Notes under the pieces: generated by a model
Told to the model about the DNA's origin: nothing
Databases searched by the model: none
The model's input: only the letters and a program-made list of their open reading frames with translations
Shown: in pieces, positions 30,555-38,082 of the stretch
How the letters are laid out: every line of letters begins with the position of its first letter
Numbering within the stretch: position 1 is the stretch's first letter
From: Akkermansia sp.
GTDB lineage: Bacteria > Verrucomicrobiota > Verrucomicrobiia > Verrucomicrobiales > Akkermansiaceae
Assembly: GCA_017435365.1 (NCBI GenBank)
Contig: JAFSFD010000007.1
Span: forward strand, 1 to 40,572
DNA length: 40,572 nt
Direction: 5' to 3'
Program-made: the position numbers and the translations under genes

Positions 30555-31181
30555 TCAGGCCTCCGGCGCGGTCACCTTCTCCTCGGCAGGTGTTTCCTCA
30601 GGCTTGTCGGAGCCCTCGGGGCGCTCGCTGGCGGCGCTCACCATGAGCTCGCGGCCCATGAAGGGCTGGCCATGCAGCACCTCGGCGGCGCGCTTGGCGT
30701 CATCGAGCATCTGCATTTCCACAAAGGCATAACCCTTGCTCTTGTAGGTGCGGGGATTGTAGATAATCTCCACGCTGCGCACATTGCCGAAGCCCTTGAA
30801 GAGGTCCTCCAGCTCAGCCTCCGTAGCCTCGTAGGAGAGATTGCCTACATAGAGGCGGGCGTTGCGGGTGGGAGCCACGGAGGCGGGGCGGCGGCGCTTC
30901 TCCTGGCGGGCAGCGGGGTTGCCCCCCTGGTTGCTGCGGCCCTTGGCCACGCGCACGTTCTCCTTGGGTTTGCGTTTGTTGGTGTTGCGGTTGTCCTTGT
31001 CTTTGCCGGCATCCTTCTTCTTACCAAAGCCAAAGAAGCCGAGAATGCGCTGCAACAGGGAGGGCTTAGGGGCCGGAAGCTCCTGCGCGCGCGGCATACG
31101 GCGGCGATAGGGGCGGCCCTTGTTATTACGGCGGCGGCGGGCTCCCTGACCCTGCCGGCCTTGCGTATAATGTTCAGCCAT
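30555..31181 (-). CDS. RRM-type RNA-binding protein with basic N-terminal tail
   Basis: This 208-residue protein has one RRM at about 99-172, with RNP2 LYVGNL (100-105) and RNP1 KGYAFVEM (139-146), aromatic residues intact. Bacterial RRM proteins are usually 80-130 residues. Here an N-terminal region of about 98 residues rich in Arg, Lys and Asn (GQGARRRRNNKGRPYRRR, then LLQRILGFFGFGKKK) precedes the domain, and an acidic tail (PEETPAEEKVTAPEA) follows. The basic tail should add non-specific RNA affinity. The short amphipathic LLQRILGFFGFG could contact a membrane or protein. Role unknown, possibly RNA chaperone or cold response. The start has no Shine-Dalgarno but shares ACCTATATGGC with the carboxyltransferase start. 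Confidence 0.88.
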   Translation of the reverse strand: MAEHYTQGRQGQGARRRRNNKGRPYRRRMPRAQELPAPKPSLLQRILGFFGFGKKKDAGKDKDNRNTNKRKPKENVRVAKGRSNQGGNPAARQEKRRRPASVAPTRNARLYVGNLSYEATEAELEDLFKGFGNVRSVEIIYNPRTYKSKGYAFVEMQMLDDAKRAAEVLHGQPFMGRELMVSAASERPEGSDKPEETPAEEKVTAPEA

Positions 31182-31432
31182 ATAGGTTATTGAATCGAAT
31201 TACTATCGTATGGGGAATCATGCCCGGCTCTGCCTGTACATACCCGGCGGCCTGGGCATTCATATCTCAGGGCACAGTTTGCCCATACCCATGTTACTAC
31301 ACCCACACGGCTTGGCAAGTCTAAACCACGCCAGCAGCAGAACTATTTTAAATTTTGCGGAATTACTCAGTATATACACCAATTTATTGATGAGGCAATT
31401 AAAGATTGATGTGTTATCCGCATTGGTGGTGA
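31182..31432. other. Intergenic AT-rich stretch
   Basis: No gene is supported here. It holds the region upstream of the RRM gene, a loose inverted pair ATGCCC/GGGCAT around 31220-31262 and an AT-rich part at 31340-31420. The multi-hairpin repeat follows directly. Confidence 0.5.
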
Positions 31433-31553
31433 CGGACAAATGGGAATTTGTGGGGGACCATTGTCGGAGCACGGGACTTCAGTCCCGATTGGAAGCACCG
31501 TGATTTCGGGACTGAAGTCCCGTGCCCCGATGGCTACAAACATCAATTTGTCG
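31433..31553 (-). repeat. Dispersed multi-hairpin repeat, copy 3
   Basis: Same order as copy 2: outer hairpin near 31435-31453, inner hairpins 31469-31488 and 31506-31525 (20-bp inverted repeat, perfect), outer hairpin 31534-31553. The spacer has one change (ACCGTGATT for ACCGTTATT). Confidence 0.85.
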
Positions 31554-31596
31554 TTGAGTCCAAGCAATATTCTTTAATTGCCGGAGCAATAAAGCA

Positions 31597-31643
31597 ATTT
31601 ACCATGCAAATCCGCAATCATATTGCAGAATTGCATGGTAAAT
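31597..31643 (-). terminator. Large hairpin after the efflux operon
   Basis: ATTTACCATGCAA (31597-31609) and its complement TTGCATGGTAAAT (31631-31643) form a 13-bp stem with an inner GCAAT/ATTGC pair. On the plus side TACTTTTTTC follows, on the minus side TTGCTTTATTG. It lies 18 nt past the outer-membrane gene stop and probably ends that operon. Confidence 0.65.
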
Positions 31644-31661
31644 ACTTTTTTCAACAGGAAA

Positions 31662-33047
31662 TTATTTTTTTGCAGTTTCCAGCGGCCAGCCGCCGCCGAG
31701 GGCGGTGCAGAGCTGGGCGAGTTTCAGGCGGATATTCTGGCGGGTGGAGATGATATTGAGCTCCGAGGAAAGCCAGGCGCGCTCGGCTGCAGCCACGCTC
31801 AGGAAGTCCGCCATACCTTCGTGGTGCAGGCGCAGGGAAAGCTCGGCAGATTCCTTGTTGGCGGCGCAGGAGGCCTCGTACTGCGGCAGCTGGCTGGTGA
31901 GCTTGGCGTACTCGATGAGGCAGCCCTCCACCTCGGCAAAGGCGGCAAGCACCGTCTTGCGGTAGCTCTGCATGCTGCTCAGCTGGTTGAGCTCCGCCTG
32001 TTTCACGGACTCATTGAGCGCCACGCGGTTCAGCAGGGTCTGGCTGGCGGAGGCGCCGAGATTCCAGGTGCTGTTCTGCCAGAACTGGGAGAAATCCGTG
32101 CCGGCCCCGGCAGAGGTGCTGCCGGTGAGCGAGAGTTTCGGGAAGAGATTGGCCACGCTCACGCCGATGCGGGCGGTGGCGGCATGCAGGTCGCGCTCGG
32201 CCTTGATGACATCCGGGCGGCGGCGCAGCAGCTCACTGGGCAGCCCGGTGGGCACCGAGGGCACCATGTTGTACACCTGCTGCGGCGGCAGCTTCAGCGC
32301 AATGTTATCCACCGTGGTGCCCAGCAGGGTGGCCAGGGTGGTCTCGCAGTTGCGGATAGTGGCCTCCTGCGCGGGAATCTGGGCGCGGGTGGAAGCAATC
32401 GTGGCGCGGGATTCAGAAAGGGCCAGCGCACTTTCCATGCCGGTGGCGTGGCGCTCCTGGGTCACCTTGTAGGTGCGCTCCTGGTAGGCCAGCTGCTCCT
32501 GGGCAATGCGCAGGCTTTCCTTGGCGGAAATCCACTGGAAATAGGCCGCGGCAATGCTGGAGGCCAGCGCGGTGCGGGTAGCGGCAGCGGCAGCCCTGGT
32601 GGAACCCAGTGCAGCAGCAGCAGCCTCTACCTCGCGGCGGGTGCCGCCCCAGATATCCGGGGTCCAGGAGGCAGAAAGCGCGCCATTCCAGCGGCCATGG
32701 GAGGTGGAGGTGGTGTAATCACCGCTGTTGGTGCCGCCAAAGCTCATCCCCACGCTGGGGAAGAGCCCGCTGCGGGTGGAGCGCAGGGCGGATTCCGCCT
32801 TCTCAATGGCCAGCGCCGCGCTCACCATGTCCGGGTTGGCGGCGAAACCGCCCTCTATGAGGCGGGTGAGCTGCGGGTCGCGGAAGCAGTGCCACCACTC
32901 ATCCAGGGTAGCCTCCTCCGCACCGGGGGGCAGGTTATTCACCCAGGTGGCAGGCAGCTCGGGAGCCGTGGCGCCCATGAAATCCGGGCCCATCATGCAG
33001 GAACTCAGCAGGAAACCGGCAAATGTAAGAGGTAAAATACGTTTCAT
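31662..33047 (-). CDS. Outer-membrane efflux lipoprotein (TolC/NodT-type)
   Basis: This 461-residue protein starts with a lipoprotein signal (KRILPLTFAGFLLSSC, lipobox LSSC, mature Cys at 18). It then has two outer-membrane-efflux repeats rich in long helices (SALAIEKAESALRSTRSGLFPSV; ESVKQAELNQLSSMQSYRKTV), the family hallmark. It should form the trimeric channel-tunnel through which the MacA-MacB complex exports substrate. It is the last gene of the four-gene operon, 21 nt after the permease gene. Most MacAB systems in enterobacteria use a distant TolC, so a dedicated channel is informative. Substrate cannot be inferred from sequence. Confidence 0.92.
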   Translation of the reverse strand: MKRILPLTFAGFLLSSCMMGPDFMGATAPELPATWVNNLPPGAEEATLDEWWHCFRDPQLTRLIEGGFAANPDMVSAALAIEKAESALRSTRSGLFPSVGMSFGGTNSGDYTTSTSHGRWNGALSASWTPDIWGGTRREVEAAAAALGSTRAAAAATRTALASSIAAAYFQWISAKESLRIAQEQLAYQERTYKVTQERHATGMESALALSESRATIASTRAQIPAQEATIRNCETTLATLLGTTVDNIALKLPPQQVYNMVPSVPTGLPSELLRRRPDVIKAERDLHAATARIGVSVANLFPKLSLTGSTSAGAGTDFSQFWQNSTWNLGASASQTLLNRVALNESVKQAELNQLSSMQSYRKTVLAAFAEVEGCLIEYAKLTSQLPQYEASCAANKESAELSLRLHHEGMADFLSVAAAERAWLSSELNIISTRQNIRLKLAQLCTALGGGWPLETAKK

Positions 33048-33068
33048 ACAGGAAAAAAGGAGATTGGA

Positions 33069-34436
33069 TTATTCGTGACGCAGCGCGTCGATGGGGTCGA
33101 GGCGGGAACCCTTCCAGGCCGGGTACCAGCCGAACACGATGCCGATGGCCGCCGCTACCGATACGGAAAGCACCATGGCCGATACGGAAACGGAAACCGG
33201 CCAGCCCATCTGCACACTCACCATGTAGGAAGCAATGCGCCCCACGATGATGCCGATGAAACCGCCGATGGTGCAGAGCAGCACCGCCTCCAGCAGGAAC
33301 TGCCACATGATATCGCGCGGGCGGGCGCCCACGGCCATGCGCAGGCCGATTTCGCGCGTGCGCTCGGTGACAGATACCATCATGATGTTCATGATACCCA
33401 CGCCGCCCACAACCAGCGAAATCATGGCCACGGAAATGAGCAGGCTGCTGATGGTGGAGGTGGTATCCGTCATCATCTTCACGAACTGGGAGCGGTCGCG
33501 CATGTTGAAGTCATCCAGCACACCGGGTTCCAGCCCGTGCTGGCGGCGCAGGATGGGGGTCATGGCATCCATGGCCTTGTTCGGGTCCTTGCCATCCAGC
33601 ACCTGCACCGCGATGGAATCCACCGTGCGCGTGCGCAGCGGGTGCGGGGCATTCGTGTACGGCTGCAGATCGCTGCCGGGGTAGAAGCTCACCGAAGTGG
33701 TGGGGAATACATCTGTAGAGGAAACCTTGGTCGCGCTGGCGGCACCACCCTTGCTGATGACCGCAGAACCGCTGGAGCCCATGAGGCGCGTGCGGATGCT
33801 GGTCCAGGGCAGCATGAGGCAGTCGTCCTGGTCATTTCCCATGCCATCGGCGCCCTTGGATTCCAGCACACCAATGACGGTGAACACCACGTCCTTCACG
33901 CGGATATCCTTGCCGATGGGGTCGGTATCCGCATAGAGTTCCTTGGCAATGGTGCTGCCGATAAGGCACACGCGGCTGGCTTCATCCACCTGCTTTCTGG
34001 TAAACGCGCTGCCGGTGGCAACCTTCCAGCCTTCGATGGACAAGTACTGCTCATTGCCGCCCATGATGGAGCGCGGGCTCCAGTTCTGGTTGCCCACGAT
34101 AATCTGCCCGCTGGCACGCACCACCGGGGAAGCGGCCTTCACGTATTCCGGGCATTCCTTCACCAGGGCATCAGCATCCACCGCATAGAGCGAGGCGCGG
34201 CCGCCCATGCCGGTATTCACGCCGGCGGTGCTCGTGGAAGCGCCGTAGATGGTCACCACATTCGTGCCCATGGAGGAGAATTTATCGGCCACCTGCTTCT
34301 TGGAGCCCTCGCCAATCTCCATGATGGCCACCACGGCGGCGATACCAATCACAATGCCGAGCACCGTGAGCGCCGCGCGCATGGGGTTGCGCACCAGGGC
34401 TTTCAGGCAGGTTACGAACAAGGTGTTGAATTTCAT
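33069..34436 (-). CDS. MacB/FtsX-type ABC transporter permease
   Basis: This 455-residue permease has an N-terminal membrane helix (LTVLGIVIGIAAVVAIMEIGEGSK, about 24-48), a large periplasmic domain of about 260 residues and three C-terminal helices (about 330-440) with the signature ERTREIGLRMAVGARPRDI. Here ATPase and permease are separate proteins, unlike E. coli MacB, where they are fused. Its start overlaps the ATPase stop by 4 nt (ATGA), so translation is coupled. MacB-type machines work by mechanotransmission to push substrates from the periplasm through the outer-membrane channel. Typical substrates are peptides, lipoproteins, macrolides or siderophores; none is indicated here. Confidence 0.93.
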   Translation of the reverse strand: MKFNTLFVTCLKALVRNPMRAALTVLGIVIGIAAVVAIMEIGEGSKKQVADKFSSMGTNVVTIYGASTSTAGVNTGMGGRASLYAVDADALVKECPEYVKAASPVVRASGQIIVGNQNWSPRSIMGGNEQYLSIEGWKVATGSAFTRKQVDEASRVCLIGSTIAKELYADTDPIGKDIRVKDVVFTVIGVLESKGADGMGNDQDDCLMLPWTSIRTRLMGSSGSAVISKGGAASATKVSSTDVFPTTSVSFYPGSDLQPYTNAPHPLRTRTVDSIAVQVLDGKDPNKAMDAMTPILRRQHGLEPGVLDDFNMRDRSQFVKMMTDTTSTISSLLISVAMISLVVGGVGIMNIMMVSVTERTREIGLRMAVGARPRDIMWQFLLEAVLLCTIGGFIGIIVGRIASYMVSVQMGWPVSVSVSAMVLSVSVAAAIGIVFGWYPAWKGSRLDPIDALRHE

Positions 34437-35140
34437 TTCTGAAGAGTGGCTGTGAGTTCATCCGATACGCCGTCCAGAATCAGGCCGTCGCACATGTTGA
34501 TGGCGCGGTCGGTGAAGGCGGCGGTCTTGGGGTCGTGCGTCACGATGATGACGGTGATACCCTGCTTGCGGTTCAGGTCGCGGAACATGTTCATGACCTC
34601 CACCGAGGTGGTGGAATCCAGGTTACCGGTCGGTTCATCCGCCAGCAGAATGCCGGGGTTGTTGATGAGGGAGCGGGCAATGGCCACGCGCTGCTGCTGG
34701 CCACCGGAAAGCTGCGCCGGGGTGTGGTGCATGCGCTCCTTGAGCCCCACCAGGTCGATGAGCTCCAGCGCGCGCTTGCGGATTTCTGCCGTGCTCTTGG
34801 CCGGGTGGTAGTAGTAGGCCGGCATCATCACATTCTCCAGCGCGGAGGTGCGGGCCAGCAGGTTGAAGTTCTGGAACACGAAGCCGATGCGCTTGTTGCG
34901 CAGCAGGGCCCGCTCATTGGCATTCAGCCCGGCCACGTTGTGGCCGTCAATCCAGAACTCGCCGCTGGTGGGGTGGTCCAGACAGCCCAGGATATTCATG
35001 AGCGTGGACTTGCCCGAACCCGATGCCCCGGTGAGGGAGACGAACTCGCCGTCCTCGATGCGCAGGGAAATCCCCTTGAGCACCGGCAGGTCAATCTCCC
35101 CCAGGTGGTATACCTTGGTTATATTCTTCAGCTCAATCAT
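34433..35140 (-). CDS. ABC transporter ATP-binding protein (MacB/LolD type)
   Basis: From ATG 35140 this is a 235-residue ATPase: Walker A GASGSGKST, Q-loop FQNFNLL, signature LSGGQQQRVAIARSL, Walker B GILLADEPTGNLD and the H-loop VTHD are all present. The wording of the last Walker B region is typical for MacB/LolD/FtsE. The start is set by CAGGAG 9 nt upstream; the frame is open further but would extend into the adaptor gene. It powers the permease encoded 4 nt downstream in overlap and follows the adaptor gene by 22 nt. Confidence 0.95.
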   Translation of the reverse strand: MIELKNITKVYHLGEIDLPVLKGISLRIEDGEFVSLTGASGSGKSTLMNILGCLDHPTSGEFWIDGHNVAGLNANERALLRNKRIGFVFQNFNLLARTSALENVMMPAYYYHPAKSTAEIRKRALELIDLVGLKERMHHTPAQLSGGQQQRVAIARSLINNPGILLADEPTGNLDSTTSVEVMNMFRDLNRKQGITVIIVTHDPKTAAFTDRAINMCDGLILDGVSDELTATLQK

Positions 35141-35162
35141 GGCCGGAAACTCCTGGAGCTGC

Positions 35163-36581
35163 TTACATGGGCGGGCCGGGGCGGCCCTCCTTATCACTCT
35201 GGCCGGGCTTAGCCTCAGCCCCACCGGTGCCGCGCTGGCGGCGCTTCGGGCCATTCATGCCGAACAGGCCACCCTGCTTGCCACCCTTGGCAGCATCGCC
35301 GCTGAACATGGAAATACCCGTTACCAGCTCATCGCCGGGCTTGAGCTCCTGCCCTTCCGGCAGCGTCACCATGGAGCGCGTGCCATCCGAATCACCCTTG
35401 ATGACGCGCACCGGCGCCACGGTGGTCTCGCTCACCTTGCGCCACACCAGCGCGGGGCGTTCCTCGCCCTCGGCGGGCGGGGCGGGACGCTTGCCGCGGG
35501 CGCTCTCATCAATCTGGTCCGGACTCGGGCGGAAGTCGAAAGCGGCATCCGGCACCAGCAGGGCGCCCTTCACCTCCTTCACGATGAAGTTGGCATTGGC
35601 GCTCATATAGGGCAGCAGTTTGCGCTCCGGGTTCTCGATGTCCACCTCCACGATGTAGGTCACCACATTGGAGCTCATGGTGGCATTCGGGCGAATCTTG
35701 TTCACCGTGCCGGTGAAGTTCTCATTCGGCAGGGCATCCACCGTGTAGCGCACCTCCTGGCCGGGCTTCACCTTGGCGATATCGGCCTCATTCACGCTGC
35801 ACCAGATCTGCATCTTGCTCAGGTCGCGTGCCACGAGGAAGAGCGTGGTGGCATTCATGCTGCTCACCACCGTCTGGCCCACATTCACCTGGCGCACCAC
35901 GATGGTGCCATCCACCGGGGTGGAGATGCGGGTGTAATCGCGGTTGCGCAGCTCGCTTTCCAGCTGGGCCTCGGCGCTCTGCAGCTGGGCCAGCGCACTG
36001 GCCTGCTGGGCCTCAGCCGTCTGCAGCTGGGCGGTGGCGCTCTCCAGGTTGGCGGCGGCAATCTCGGCAGAGTTCACGTACTGGTCATACTGCATCTGGG
36101 AAAGCGCATCGCCCACCCCCAGGGCCTTGGCGCGTGCCAGGTCGCGGTCGGCCTTGTTCTTGTTGGCCGTGGCCTGGGAGATGGAGGCCTTGGCCTGCGC
36201 CACGGAGGCATCCGACGAAAGAATCTGGGCCTGTGCCTGCGAGACCTGAGCCTCAGCACGCTTGATATCCAGCTCCACGATGGTATCATCGATGCGGGCG
36301 AGCAACTGCCCCGCCTTCACCTCGCTGCCGTAGTCCACCGGGCGGCCATCCACATCCACGCCGAATTCCTTGATTTCGCCGGTCACCTGGGCACCTACGT
36401 CCACCAGTTCCTGCGGCTCCAGCGTGCCCGTGGCCTGCACCTTGCTCACAAAGTCATCCTGCACCACCGCCACCGTATTGAAACGGGTCTCCACCGAAGC
36501 GGAATCCCCGGAAAAATACCAATATCCGGCACCTCCGGCGCAGATAAGGGCCGCGCCACCCCATTTGAAAATCGCTTTCAC
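35163..36581 (-). CDS. MacA-type periplasmic adaptor (membrane fusion protein)
   Basis: This 472-residue adaptor starts with a membrane anchor (KWGGAALICAGGAGYWYF), then a lipoyl/barrel-sandwich half (VQATGTLEPQELVDVGAQVTG), a long helical hairpin with Ala/Gln-rich heptads (about 95-200), a second lipoyl half (ISTPVDGTIVVRQVNVGQTV) and beta-barrel domains. The end is an unusual basic, Gly-rich tail (GPKRRQRGTGGAEAKPGQSD). It links inner-membrane MacB to the outer-membrane channel. The start codon is GTG; no other start fits the anchor. A TTGACA-17-TAGTAT promoter places +1 at this codon. First gene of the operon macA, ATPase, permease, outer channel. Confidence 0.92.
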   Translation of the reverse strand: MKAIFKWGGAALICAGGAGYWYFSGDSASVETRFNTVAVVQDDFVSKVQATGTLEPQELVDVGAQVTGEIKEFGVDVDGRPVDYGSEVKAGQLLARIDDTIVELDIKRAEAQVSQAQAQILSSDASVAQAKASISQATANKNKADRDLARAKALGVGDALSQMQYDQYVNSAEIAAANLESATAQLQTAEAQQASALAQLQSAEAQLESELRNRDYTRISTPVDGTIVVRQVNVGQTVVSSMNATTLFLVARDLSKMQIWCSVNEADIAKVKPGQEVRYTVDALPNENFTGTVNKIRPNATMSSNVVTYIVEVDIENPERKLLPYMSANANFIVKEVKGALLVPDAAFDFRPSPDQIDESARGKRPAPPAEGEERPALVWRKVSETTVAPVRVIKGDSDGTRSMVTLPEGQELKPGDELVTGISMFSGDAAKGGKQGGLFGMNGPKRRQRGTGGAEAKPGQSDKEGRPGPPM

Positions 36582-36587
36582 GGTTCT

Positions 36588-36616
36588 ATACTACTTATTT
36601 ACTGGTTTCTTGTCAA
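36588..36616 (-). promoter_or_regulatory. Strong promoter of the efflux operon
   Basis: TTGACA (36611-36616, perfect), 17-nt spacer, TAGTAT (36588-36593) on the minus strand. Only AGAACC lies before the GTG start at 36581. A hairpin GATTCTC-ACCCA-GAGAATC sits at 36653-36671 further upstream. Confidence 0.75.
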
Positions 36617-36713
36617 GATGACAATCGCCATCTTCCTTACCATCTGAAAACGGATTCTCACCCAGAGAATCTACACACGAACACGCTTTTTTCGCACTAT
36701 TTCAGTATCTATA

Positions 36714-37778
36714 CTACCATTTCAATATGCGCTTGGCGCACTGTAGCATATATTCCGCCACGGGCAACGCCAGTCTGTCGACCAGCAAAGCGATGGGTTT
36801 GTTGAATAAAATTCCCCTGACCCAATCAAGAGCAGAACATGCAACAAATACGGCAGCAACAGATAAAAAACAATAGCCGTATTCATACGATTTCCCCACA
36901 CATTCATCCACATGGAGTAGTGTCCTCCATATATAATACCGCAAACCCGGGCACTCATGAATCAGATATATCCCCAATGTCGTTGCTGCTACCATATTAA
37001 TCAACCGGTTATGCGGAATCTTCCATTTCGAAAACCCCACAAACAGCAAAAGGCTAAGGAACATCACTGGCAGAGAATAGCTGCTTGTTATGGAAAGGCG
37101 TACCAGATTTCCTAACTGCAGACCTGGAAGCGGGTGGTGATACATATACAAAACGCCAGTATACACCAGCAACAATCCGCCAGCTGCAACAAAACATAAT
37201 TTCGAAGAAAGCTTTGCTGACTCTGGTAAGCACAACCTGACCAGCGCACCCAACGCATACAGATTCATGAACAGCAGCAACGGAAAATTATGTGTTCGGA
37301 AATACAGCATAATCACCACGCTTGCACCCACGAAAGCAAAGATTCTGCGCGGATTCCCGCTCGTCAGCAACACATTAAGAAATGGTGCCAGCAGGAACAA
37401 TTGTACATATGTGGAAATAAACCACCACTTGTAATATTTTACAGGAAAACACACTTCCTTAATCTCCGCAATGGAAATTTCTTTCTGAGGGTGCACCACC
37501 GCACACTCAAACAAAAAGAGCAAAACTGAACAGACAAGAATTTGCAGCAGCAATTTCATTAGTTTGCCCAACGAGAATTTACTTGTTACCATGAAGTAAC
37601 CTGTAATCATAACAAACAGGTTAACCCCCAGATTTCCGCAATAATTAAAAATAGAAAGAGGGTTGACCTGCCCTTCTGGCAATTCATTCCCTATTCCATA
37701 AACTGAACAATGACTGAGCACTATCAACAGCATGGCCACGATGCGTAACAACTCCATGTTAGATACTCTTTTCTGCAT
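36714..37778 (-). CDS. Acyltransferase-3-family membrane protein
   Basis: This 354-residue protein has about ten hydrophobic segments and the start typical of acyltransferase-3 enzymes (NMELLRIVAMLLIVLSHCSVYG), where the His after the first helix is the conserved active residue. Such enzymes O-acetylate or succinylate surface sugars such as capsule, LPS or exopolysaccharide. The DNA is clearly more AT-rich than its neighbours (roughly 40-48% GC by eye), and the region around it is also AT-rich, so it may have been acquired. The ATG at 37778 or at 37757 (MELLR) could be used; neither has a Shine-Dalgarno. No linked glycan genes are present. Confidence 0.85.
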   Translation of the reverse strand: MQKRVSNMELLRIVAMLLIVLSHCSVYGIGNELPEGQVNPLSIFNYCGNLGVNLFVMITGYFMVTSKFSLGKLMKLLLQILVCSVLLFLFECAVVHPQKEISIAEIKEVCFPVKYYKWWFISTYVQLFLLAPFLNVLLTSGNPRRIFAFVGASVVIMLYFRTHNFPLLLFMNLYALGALVRLCLPESAKLSSKLCFVAAGGLLLVYTGVLYMYHHPLPGLQLGNLVRLSITSSYSLPVMFLSLLLFVGFSKWKIPHNRLINMVAATTLGIYLIHECPGLRYYIWRTLLHVDECVGKSYEYGYCFLSVAAVFVACSALDWVRGILFNKPIALLVDRLALPVAEYMLQCAKRILKW

Positions 37779-38082
37779 ATGATTGCTTCAGGTGGGATAT
37801 TCTCGCCACTGAGCATATCGCATTTTCAATGCGATGTACACGGATGGTTGCTGTAACACGCACACCTACAATGGAAAACGAATGAAGAGAATGGGTCGAT
37901 TTTGTGCTGTTTTTTGATGGTGAGGATAGCCGTGAGTATCTGAAATGCTTTCAATTCAAGTAATTTAGAAAAAACTGTACATCGCATTGAAAATGCAATG
38001 CACAACCGTTAATCCTCTCAACACACTTACCTGCAAACAACAAAACGTCTGCAAGCGTCAGAAACTGACAATCTCTAATGCC
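37779..38082. other. Intergenic AT-rich region between acyltransferase and PBP genes
   Basis: This stretch of 304 bases has no supported gene. It holds the inverted repeat pair described at 37820-37996 and a small GTCAG-AAA-CTGAC hairpin near 38058. No clear terminator for the PBP gene was identified. Confidence 0.5.
37820..37996. repeat. Pair of 20-bp inverted repeats (MITE-like, 177 bp)
   Basis: GCATTTTCAATGCGATGTAC at 37820-37839 recurs as its exact complement at 37977-37996. The first arm lies in a hairpin (ATCGCATT-TTC-AATGCGAT). The 137 bp between the arms code for nothing visible. No target duplication was recognised. Confidence 0.6.
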
